64,000 nucleotides of DNA from Pseudoscardovia radai (GTDB lineage: Bacteria; Actinomycetota; Actinomycetes; Actinomycetales; Bifidobacteriaceae). The stretch covers positions 21,186 to 85,185 of the forward strand of contig NZ_MWWR01000019.1 of assembly GCF_002259605.1 (NCBI RefSeq), read 5' to 3'. Shown here in pieces: positions 18,189 through 25,530 of the stretch. Each line of letters opens with the position of its first letter. Positions within the stretch are counted from its first letter, which is position 1. The position numbers and the translations under genes were made by a program. Under the pieces are notes generated by a model that saw nothing but the letters and a program-made list of their open reading frames with translations, had not been told where the DNA came from and did not search any database.

Positions 18189-19178
18189 ATGGAAGAACAG
18201 CCGATCGTGCCTCCGAACGGCCAGCAGGGCGTTCCCGTTCCTCTTCCTCCGCGAGATGACGAGGATCGGGAAAACACGCGGTTCGGATGGGACTTTGCAC
18301 AGAATTTTGCGCAAGCAGGAGCGCAAGCGGGAGCACAGAGTGCACGTGCGGCGGCCGGCGCCCCGGCTCAGGCACCGACCGGCGTCCAGCAGCCGGTGGC
18401 TCCCGACAATGCGGTGCCGGCGTTCGGACAGCCAGCTCCTGTGCCGGATGCCGCAGGCGGTGAAGCCGGCAACAATGCCGCCGATGCCGGCATTCCACAT
18501 CCCGAGACTGTTCCTGCCGTTGTTCCCACGAATGCAGGTGTTGCGTCTGCAGTGCCCAGCGAGGACTCGGATGCCGCTGACGAGACATCCAAGGCGCTCG
18601 CGGCTCAGGTCCAGGCGATGGAGGCTTTCCGCGCCGAGTTCGCCGAATCGATCAGCGCCGTCTCGCAATCTCTGGCCGGTCTTCAGGAACAGTTCCGCCA
18701 GCGCATGCAGTACGACGAGGCGAAGGAGACGATCATCACCCGTCAGCATGCCGAATTGCAGGAGCTGAGGGATGGGCTCAAGCAGGATCTGCTCCGTCCG
18801 GTTCTCTACGACATCGTCGACGCCCTTGACGACATACGGAAGTCGAAGCAGAGCTACGAGTCCATCGATGGCGGTGAGAAGGCGGTCGAAGCCCTTGAAG
18901 GGGTCGAGGAATCCCTTGAGTACGTGCTCGAGAAAAACGATGTGGAACGCATCGAGACCGAACCGGGCGAGCGTTTCGTGGCTACTCGCCAGCGTGCCGT
19001 GAAATACGAGGATGTCGACGATGCCGCCAGGAAAGGCACCGTCCTGCGCTCCCTTGCACCGGGCTATGCCCTGGGGGCGAACGTTCTGTACAAGGAGAAG
19101 GTCGTGGTGTGCAAGTTGCGCCCGCGGCCCGCTGCCGATGCCACGGCCCAGCCTGTGCAGGACTCCCCGCAAGAGTAG
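18189..19178 (+). CDS. GrpE-like nucleotide exchange factor with long low-complexity N-terminus
   Basis: A 329-residue protein. The first 125 residues are Ala/Pro/Gln-rich and probably disordered. About 130-320 is GrpE-like: a long helix (VQAMEAFRAEFAESISAV to ELQELRDGL), LLRPVLYDIVDALDDIR, and a C-terminal beta domain with KGTVLRSLAPGYALG and LYKEKVVVCKLRP. GrpE swaps ADP for ATP on Hsp70. ATG 18189 is preferred over 18165 because AAAGGA (18177-18182) precedes it. It is directly upstream of the Hsp70 gene, so it is presumably the dedicated partner. It is much longer than housekeeping GrpE (about 200) because of the tail. Confidence 0.85.
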   Translation: MEEQPIVPPNGQQGVPVPLPPRDDEDRENTRFGWDFAQNFAQAGAQAGAQSARAAAGAPAQAPTGVQQPVAPDNAVPAFGQPAPVPDAAGGEAGNNAADAGIPHPETVPAVVPTNAGVASAVPSEDSDAADETSKALAAQVQAMEAFRAEFAESISAVSQSLAGLQEQFRQRMQYDEAKETIITRQHAELQELRDGLKQDLLRPVLYDIVDALDDIRKSKQSYESIDGGEKAVEALEGVEESLEYVLEKNDVERIETEPGERFVATRQRAVKYEDVDDAARKGTVLRSLAPGYALGANVLYKEKVVVCKLRPRPAADATAQPVQDSPQE

Positions 19179-19210
19179 GCGTACGGGAATCCCGATACGC
19201 CGCGACTCTT
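19171..19210 (+). terminator. Intercistronic hairpin between GrpE-like and Hsp70 genes
   Basis: AAGAGT (19171) pairs with ACTCTT (19205-19210); inside, GGCGTA pairs with TACGCC and CGGG with CCCG. It begins inside the last codons of the upstream gene. Confidence 0.55.
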
Positions 19211-19266
19211 CGCGCCCATCATGATTTGAAAAACCAGCTAATCATCGGCATATGAAAGGACAAGCA

Positions 19267-20937
19267 ATGTCGAAATACGTCTACGGTATCGATCTGGGTA
19301 CCACATACTCCTGCATCGCCTATCAGGGCGAGGACGGCCTGCCGTACGTCATCAAGAACGTCGACACGAATTCGGACACCACTCCGTCGGTTGTACAGTG
19401 GGATGACGACGGCACCGTCGTGGTCGGCCAGCAGGCCAAGGACTCCGCCGTGATGTCCCCGGAAAGGACAATCGCTTTCGTCAAGCAGCTCATGGGCAAG
19501 ACCGATATCGCCATCCAGATCGATGGTCGTGACATCTCCCCGGTGGAGGTGTCCTCCTACATTCTCAAGGAGCTTGCCCGCTACGCGAGCCAGCAGCTCG
19601 ATGACGAGGTCAAGAACGTCATCATCACCTGCCCCGCGTACTTCGGCGAGGCGGAACGCACCGCCACCAAGCAGGCCGGGGAGATCGCCGGCCTCAATGT
19701 GCTCGCCGTCATCGAGGAGCCGACGGCCGCGGCCATCTGCTATGGCGTCACGCGGTCCGATTCGAACCAGAACGTGATGGTCTACGATCTGGGAGGCGGC
19801 ACCTTCGATATCACCATCATGAACATCAATAACGGAACCATTCGCGTCATCACCACGGAAGGCGACCACGACCTCGGTGGAAAGAAGTGGGACGCTGTCA
19901 TGAGCCAGCTTCTCGTCGACAAATTCATCGAGGCCTCCGGCTACCCGGGCAATCCCCTCGAGGACGATGACAACGAGGAATTCCTACAGGACCTCGCTAT
20001 CAAGGCGGAGAAGGCCAAGCAGGCGCTGACCAACCGTCAGGAGGCTAAGCAGGTTCTGAATTTCAACGGCTCTCGTGCCCAAGTCAAGGTCACGCGTGAG
20101 GAATTCGACGAAGCCACAAGCTACCTTGCCGAGAGCGCCCTCGAGCTTGCAGACAAGGCTGTCGCGACCGCCAAGGAGCAGGGCATCTCCATCGACCAGA
20201 TTCTGCTCGTCGGCGGATCGACCAAGATGCCCCAGATTCAGAACGGCGTCAGGGAGCATTTCGGCATCGAACCGAAGATCTTCGACCCTGACGAGGCCGT
20301 CGCCAAGGGTGCCGCCATCTATGCCATGCTCCAGGCTGATGAGCAGTCGAAGCTGCGCGAAGGTGAGGTCAGGCAGACGGACGAGCAGGGCAATGATTAT
20401 GCCGTCGATCAGGAAACCGGTGAGAAGCGTGCCCTGCCGATGCTGGGCGGCGGCGGATCCGCCCTGCCGATGCTGGGCGGCGGCACGGCTCCGATCAAGG
20501 TGGTGTCGGTCTCCACAAAGAGTTTCGGTGTTAGGGCGGTTGATCCCGCGGATGGGAAGAAGTACATCTACAACGTCATTATGAAGGATGATGAGTTGCC
20601 GGCGAACTCCACAAGAGGCTTCATGACTCTTGAGGATGACCAGGATTATGTTGAGCTTGCCGTGTACCAGACGCCGGACAAGGTCGACAAGTATGCCGTG
20701 GATGAGGATCGTTTCCTTGGCAATGCCGAGTTGACGCTGAATCCCCATACTCCTAAGGATTCCGAAATCTCCGTCACTCTGGAACTGACGGAGGACGGAA
20801 CCGTGTCGCTGCACGCCAAGGACGAGACCTCGGGTAGGACCGTCGATGCGCAGTGGCATGCCGAGAATGTCCTCAGCCAGAAGGAAGTCGAGGAGACCAA
20901 GAAGCGCGTGGCCAGCACCGCCCTAGCGTCGGAGTGA
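19267..20937 (+). CDS. Hsp70 (DnaK-like) chaperone lacking the C-terminal lid
   Basis: A 556-residue Hsp70. The ATPase domain is intact: YGIDLGTTYSCIAY (6-19), VIEEPTAAAICYG, YDLGGGTFDITIM and LLVGGSTKMPQIQNGV. In place of the usual hydrophobic linker there is a duplicated ALPMLGGG segment (about 389-408). A beta-type substrate-binding domain (about 410-530) remains, but the sequence ends soon after (LSQKEVEETKKRVAS), so the helical lid is missing. ATG 19267 is chosen because AAAGGA (19254-19259) lies just upstream and inside the longer frame from 19252. Housekeeping DnaK is about 620 residues; this is a specialised paralogue serving the island, with its own GrpE. Confidence 0.92.
   Translation: MSKYVYGIDLGTTYSCIAYQGEDGLPYVIKNVDTNSDTTPSVVQWDDDGTVVVGQQAKDSAVMSPERTIAFVKQLMGKTDIAIQIDGRDISPVEVSSYILKELARYASQQLDDEVKNVIITCPAYFGEAERTATKQAGEIAGLNVLAVIEEPTAAAICYGVTRSDSNQNVMVYDLGGGTFDITIMNINNGTIRVITTEGDHDLGGKKWDAVMSQLLVDKFIEASGYPGNPLEDDDNEEFLQDLAIKAEKAKQALTNRQEAKQVLNFNGSRAQVKVTREEFDEATSYLAESALELADKAVATAKEQGISIDQILLVGGSTKMPQIQNGVREHFGIEPKIFDPDEAVAKGAAIYAMLQADEQSKLREGEVRQTDEQGNDYAVDQETGEKRALPMLGGGGSALPMLGGGTAPIKVVSVSTKSFGVRAVDPADGKKYIYNVIMKDDELPANSTRGFMTLEDDQDYVELAVYQTPDKVDKYAVDEDRFLGNAELTLNPHTPKDSEISVTLELTEDGTVSLHAKDETSGRTVDAQWHAENVLSQKEVEETKKRVASTALASE
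20431..20484 (+). repeat. Exact 24-bp duplication in the Hsp70 linker
   Basis: The 24 bases at 20431-20454 recur exactly at 20461-20484 (30-bp step), encoding ALPMLGGG twice in the interdomain linker. Copy number could change by slippage without frameshift. Confidence 0.85.
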
Positions 20938-20941
20938 GACA

Positions 20942-21007
20942 CAGCCGCTGATCTGCCGGCCGGGGTGCAGAAGTTCTCCAAGCCCCGGTCGGCAGGTATT
21001 GCGGCTG
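20942..21007 (+). terminator. Large stem-loop after the Hsp70 gene
   Basis: Two coaxial stems: CAGCCGC (20942-20948) with GCGGCTG (21001-21007), and CTGCCGGCCGGGG (20953-20965) with CCCCGGTCGGCAG (20983-20995), 12 of 13 paired plus one G-T. No T-run; may attenuate or protect the Hsp70 message. Confidence 0.6.
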
Positions 21008-21156
21008 GCGGGTTCGCGTGTCTTCTGGAAACCCGGGAGCAGCCGGCGCGGAGCGGTTCGCGGCATCGCCGTTTGTCGGCCGGCCTGCGTCTCGTTCGAC
21101 ACACATGTATCCGCCGCCGTCATGCTGTGGCGGAAGCGGAACATAGAGAAACGGAA

Positions 21157-24100
21157 ATGAGTATGGACAAGCTGAAGAATCCCTATCTTCTTTTTGGGAT
21201 TTTCGATTTCCACAATGATCTTGTCGGCACCTCCGATAATGATCCGGCCGTTCGGAAAACAATCGATGCCGCCATCAAGGGCAAGAAGGCACAGTGGTCG
21301 CATGATGCGTTGAAGAACGCTGCGAAGGCCTCCGCGGCGAGCCGTAATCAGGAATTGGCCAAGGATGCCCAGAAACGGTTGGAGACCCGCGAGGAACGGC
21401 GGAAGGCCTGGGACGAAGCTAGGCGTATCGTAGAGAAATCATTCAGAGACGAGCTGCGCATCTTCGCCATCAAGGGGTATGTTCTCGATGGCGAGATTGA
21501 GAAAACTGCGGAAATCGTGCAGAAGAAGCTGGGTGTTTCCATCCCCGCTAGCGAAGCTCGCGCGCTTGTTCCCAAGGAAACCCAGATTCGCAAGGACGAG
21601 ACGCCGCAGCAGCATGAGCTGTCCAAACCGAAGGGATGGTCCCGTTTCCATACGCATGAGTCGGCGCTCGCCGCGAACGGCTATTCCTCGCTCTACGATC
21701 TGCTTGGCGGAGAGAATCCCCATTCCGTCGGCGGGCGCGAGGTTGGCGGACGCCATGTCTCCAAGCTGAAGGGTACGTCGACCGCGCAATGGAGAGCATG
21801 GGCGGAGGAAGACCGCAAGAAGCTGCCGAGCAAGGCATCCGCCGAGGTGAGCGACCACAAGAAGCTGTACCAACTGTGCGCGGAGGTTTTCAAAACGGAT
21901 GCCTCGCGCAAGGAATACGACGAATACGTCAGCTACCAGTCCATCCAGAAGCTGTTCGAAGAAGTCAAGCTGGCATGCTCGGTGACGCATCGGCTAGATA
22001 TGTCGCTCGGCGACCAATACGCCAGGCGCATCGTTGAGATCGCCTCCCGCTATGGGAGCAAGTTGACGCTAGCCGAGGCGACCGGCTACCTGTCCGGGTA
22101 CTGCACGCAAGTCGGCATCGCCTATGCCGCGGCGAGCCATGATGACCCACATGAGCAGACACTCGAATTCTGCCCATGGTGCGGGGCCCTTGTCTCGCAC
22201 GACATCGCTTTCTGCACTTCATGCGGCGGCAGGCTCACCATGCCTTGCCCCCAGTGCGGGACCATCAATCGTGCCGATACGAAATTCTGCACCAACTGTT
22301 CCTACAACTATGGCCAACTTGCACAGGCTTCATCGCTGTGCGATGAAGCGCAGAGGCTCCTCGAAGCGCTTCGCTTCAGCGAGGCATCCGCCTTGCTTGA
22401 CGATGCTGGCAGACTGTGGAAGGACCTTCCCGGAATCTCTGATGCGAGGAACGACCTCGCATCGAGACGCAAGACCTTCGGGCCGGATCTCGAGAGACTG
22501 AAACAGGCCGTTTCCGACCATCGCATGATCGAAGCGCGCAAACTATACGGTCTCTTGAAAAGCCGGGCGAAGGGCTACCAGGACATCCAGACGGAAGAGC
22601 TCATCTCGTCAGGTATCGAAACGGCCGAGATGTTCATGAGCCAAGCCGGCGAGGGTGCTCAGAAGCGTAGCTCCCTTGCCCATGCATGGCAGGCCTGCCG
22701 TGATTACCCGGGGCTGTTGTCCGCGATGGCGACGTACCGTCTGGACTCCGTCACGAATCTGGCAGCGAGTGTGTCTCCGGACGGCAGACGTGTGGTGCTG
22801 CGGTGGAGTGCGAAGCCTGGGGAAACGGGAACCTATACCGTTGTGCGCAAGAAGTACTCGCGCCCCATCGGGCCGTCCGATGGGGATATCCTTGCCGAGA
22901 ATATCCCGGCCACGGATTTCAGGGACGATGCCCTCGAGCCCAACGTGCCCTACTACTACGCTGTGGTGTCCCAGCTGGGGCCTCGTTGCTCTGATGTGGT
23001 CGCAATCGGCCCTGTGTCGGTGCTGTTCGACGTATGCGGTGTGAAGTTGACGAGCGACGATTCGTCGATCCGCATCGCGTGGTCGGGCGTGCCCGCGAAT
23101 GCCGAAGTGGAGGCATGGCGCAGTTCCGATCATGCCCCTGTGCGTCCCGGCGACGGCACGATGGTCGCGAATGTCGTTCTCGAAGGTCTGCAGGATTCGG
23201 GATTGACGAATGGAATCACGTACTATTACACCATTTTCCTTCGTTACCATGACCGAGACACGGGCAAGACCTTCTATTCCAGAGGTGTGTCGGTGTCGGG
23301 CATCTCCAGCGCTCCGCCCGAGCCGGTCACCTATCTGTTCCCCCAGCTGCAGCCGGATGGCTCCTTCGTCATGGAATGGGACCAGCCCGAGCAGGGGGAG
23401 GTGAGGTTCTATTACAGTGCGCAGAAGCCGAGCTTTCCCAAGGAAAGCATCGTTCCCGTCCGAGACATGAACGAGAGGTGCATGCCACTGCAGGTGATGG
23501 TCACGCGTCCTGGGATGGGTGTCTTTGCGCTTCCCGACGATGGCATCTATCACGTTTTCGCCGCCACGGTCAACGGAAACTCCGCCATCATGGGGGCCCG
23601 GACCGTCGTGACGAGAAAACAGGCGGTTGTCATCAGGAACATCGTTCCGACAGGCGCCAACGCCTTCGTGATGTTTGACTGGCCGGCGGATTGCGAACAC
23701 GTCGTTCTCGTATGGCGCACCGACAGGTATCCCATGTCCGCCGAGGAAAGGGGTTGCGCCCGCCAGATCGTGAACAGGAATCTGTACGACATGCACAAGG
23801 GCATTCTCGTGGAAGGACTGAATCCTGGGGCGCTCTACTACTTTGCGCTGTACGCGCAGTTCGGATCAGGCGACGCCATGTCTTATTCCGCAGGGAGCAT
23901 GGCGACGTTCGGTTTCACGAAGAGCCAGAAGATCAGGTACCGGGTGGATTCGAAATCGTTCCTTGGCAAGCTGCATTCGGCGAAGCTCGTTCTGAGCGCC
24001 AACTGCGTGATTCCGGCGTGCGAACTGCGCGTTATGTCATACGCGGCGCCTGTATTCCGCAACCAAGGGATTGTTGCCGTATCCGTTCCTCCGCAGAACG

Positions 24101-24243
24101 CCCCAGGAGGCGCCGAATTCGAGATTCCGCCCCGGATTCTCGAACGTGGCCTTCAGTACAAGCTGTTTTTCGTCAACGAGGCGGATTACGACAGGATCGA
24201 TCTTGAACGCGAGCCGGGAGCAAGCCCGGAGATTGGTAGGTAA
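21157..24243 (+). CDS. Large zinc-ribbon protein with FN3-like repeats; putative Hsp70 co-factor
   Basis: A 1028-residue protein. Two N-terminal helical segments look faintly J-domain-like but lack HPD: NPYLLFGIFD with a later REERRKAWDEAR (8-95), and SSLYDLLGG with VFKTDASRKEYDEY (about 170-260). Two to three zinc ribbons follow at about 338-385 (FCPWCG, FCTSCGG, CPQCG, FCTNC). A helical stretch (390-500) leads to a long beta-rich region (about 515-1020) with repeating FN3-like strands such as VVLRWSAKPGETGTYTVVR and VPYYYAVVSQLG. ATG 21157 follows AGAAACGGA; the frame is open upstream but has no good site. Probably a scaffold or client-recognition protein in the Hsp70 island. Function inferred from position. 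Confidence 0.72.
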   Translation: MSMDKLKNPYLLFGIFDFHNDLVGTSDNDPAVRKTIDAAIKGKKAQWSHDALKNAAKASAASRNQELAKDAQKRLETREERRKAWDEARRIVEKSFRDELRIFAIKGYVLDGEIEKTAEIVQKKLGVSIPASEARALVPKETQIRKDETPQQHELSKPKGWSRFHTHESALAANGYSSLYDLLGGENPHSVGGREVGGRHVSKLKGTSTAQWRAWAEEDRKKLPSKASAEVSDHKKLYQLCAEVFKTDASRKEYDEYVSYQSIQKLFEEVKLACSVTHRLDMSLGDQYARRIVEIASRYGSKLTLAEATGYLSGYCTQVGIAYAAASHDDPHEQTLEFCPWCGALVSHDIAFCTSCGGRLTMPCPQCGTINRADTKFCTNCSYNYGQLAQASSLCDEAQRLLEALRFSEASALLDDAGRLWKDLPGISDARNDLASRRKTFGPDLERLKQAVSDHRMIEARKLYGLLKSRAKGYQDIQTEELISSGIETAEMFMSQAGEGAQKRSSLAHAWQACRDYPGLLSAMATYRLDSVTNLAASVSPDGRRVVLRWSAKPGETGTYTVVRKKYSRPIGPSDGDILAENIPATDFRDDALEPNVPYYYAVVSQLGPRCSDVVAIGPVSVLFDVCGVKLTSDDSSIRIAWSGVPANAEVEAWRSSDHAPVRPGDGTMVANVVLEGLQDSGLTNGITYYYTIFLRYHDRDTGKTFYSRGVSVSGISSAPPEPVTYLFPQLQPDGSFVMEWDQPEQGEVRFYYSAQKPSFPKESIVPVRDMNERCMPLQVMVTRPGMGVFALPDDGIYHVFAATVNGNSAIMGARTVVTRKQAVVIRNIVPTGANAFVMFDWPADCEHVVLVWRTDRYPMSAEERGCARQIVNRNLYDMHKGILVEGLNPGALYYFALYAQFGSGDAMSYSAGSMATFGFTKSQKIRYRVDSKSFLGKLHSAKLVLSANCVIPACELRVMSYAAPVFRNQGIVAVSVPPQNAPGGAEFEIPPRILERGLQYKLFFVNEADYDRIDLEREPGASPEIGR

Positions 24244-24245
24244 CG

Positions 24246-25460
24246 ATGAGGAAACAGTATGTCTGCCCCTTCTGTTTTGAGCAGCATGACATGAACGATG
24301 TCGAATTCGCATGCGAGCAGCGTTTCGCATGCACGCCGGAGCAGGACAACGAGTATTCCCGGTGGGCGGGGGTCAAGGCCCAGCTCAGGCCTCACCATTT
24401 CCGTGCGAAGGCTGTGAAAGGGCCCTTGGCGAAGTGGTGGTCGATGCCCGACAGCGCCGTGTGCGACAAATGCAACCATACGAGCCACACAAGGGTGTGC
24501 CCGTCATGCCACAATGAGCTGCCGCGGACGATTGATACGGACGAGCAGATCATCGTGGCTCTTGTCGGAACGCGAGGCTCCGGCAAGAGCACCTATATCG
24601 GCGTGCTCATCCACGAGATGATCAAGCATATGTTCCTGCCTTTCGGCGGAACGTTCCAGCTGTACGGCGACGAGGACCAGAGGCAGTACCGAGACCGGTT
24701 CGAACGCAGCCTATATATAGACCACACTCCGATTCCGCAGACCCAGCGCCATGTTACGACGGGAAGCGGCCGAGGAAAGGACGATCGCCCCATCTTGGGA
24801 ATGCTCAAGATGCAATCCGGCGGCATGATGAAGAAGATGAAGATCCAGACACTGGTCTTCTTCGATTCCGCAGGCGAGGATTGGGTGGATCAGACGGCGC
24901 TGAATGTCGTCGCCAACTACCTGGAGCACGCCGCGGGCATCATCTTCCTCATCGACCCGCTGGCGAACGCGAATGTGCTTGGGCGGATCGGAGACATGTC
25001 GAAAGTGGCAGGTTCCATCGGCGCCAACGACACCGATAACGACAGCCTGCAAGCAGAGGTCCTCGTTCGTGCCGCGAACTGCATCCGCGTCGGGAAAGGG
25101 CTTAAGGAGAATCAGAAAATCGACATCCCGGTGGCGGTAGCGTTTTCCAAACTCGACGCGCTCGAGGAGAACAATATGCTTCCGCGCGGTTCTCAAATTA
25201 CGAAGCCGTCGCCGCATGTCCAGTTCCGCCATTTCGATGACAACGATCGGCTGGCGGTGGACGGCGAGATGAGGGGGCTGCTCAGTTCGTGGGGCGAGGC
25301 CGATTTCCTTGCCGTTCTGGACCAGAACTTTTCGCATACCTCCTGCTTCGCGTTCTCGGCCCTCGGCCGCCAGCCGGAGAACGGCATGATCCAGCCGCCG
25401 GCTCCCCGAAGGATCGAAGACGCCATGCTGTGGATCCTGCATGAGCGCGGGATTCTGTGA
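24246..25460 (+). CDS. Zinc-ribbon TRAFAC-like GTPase (second GTPase of the island)
   Basis: A 404-residue soluble protein. N-terminal zinc-binding Cys pairs at 7/10, 73/76 and 85/88 flank an insert. The NTPase has P-loop GTRGSGKST (108-116), a DSAGED switch motif (207-212) and LIDPLA (235-240). The guanine motif position reads SKLD instead of NKxD, so base specificity may be relaxed. It starts 2 bp after the previous stop, with the ribosome site inside that gene, so it is coupled. It is clearly related in layout to the membrane GTPase at 16463. Two GTPases of this type in one operon fit a double-GTPase conflict system. Confidence 0.76.
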   Translation: MRKQYVCPFCFEQHDMNDVEFACEQRFACTPEQDNEYSRWAGVKAQLRPHHFRAKAVKGPLAKWWSMPDSAVCDKCNHTSHTRVCPSCHNELPRTIDTDEQIIVALVGTRGSGKSTYIGVLIHEMIKHMFLPFGGTFQLYGDEDQRQYRDRFERSLYIDHTPIPQTQRHVTTGSGRGKDDRPILGMLKMQSGGMMKKMKIQTLVFFDSAGEDWVDQTALNVVANYLEHAAGIIFLIDPLANANVLGRIGDMSKVAGSIGANDTDNDSLQAEVLVRAANCIRVGKGLKENQKIDIPVAVAFSKLDALEENNMLPRGSQITKPSPHVQFRHFDDNDRLAVDGEMRGLLSSWGEADFLAVLDQNFSHTSCFAFSALGRQPENGMIQPPAPRRIEDAMLWILHERGIL

Positions 25461-25530
25461 CCGCATGGTGTGAATACCGAAGCACCGTGCGAATACCGAA
25501 AGAGACAGTGGACGAAAGCGTAGGAATGTT

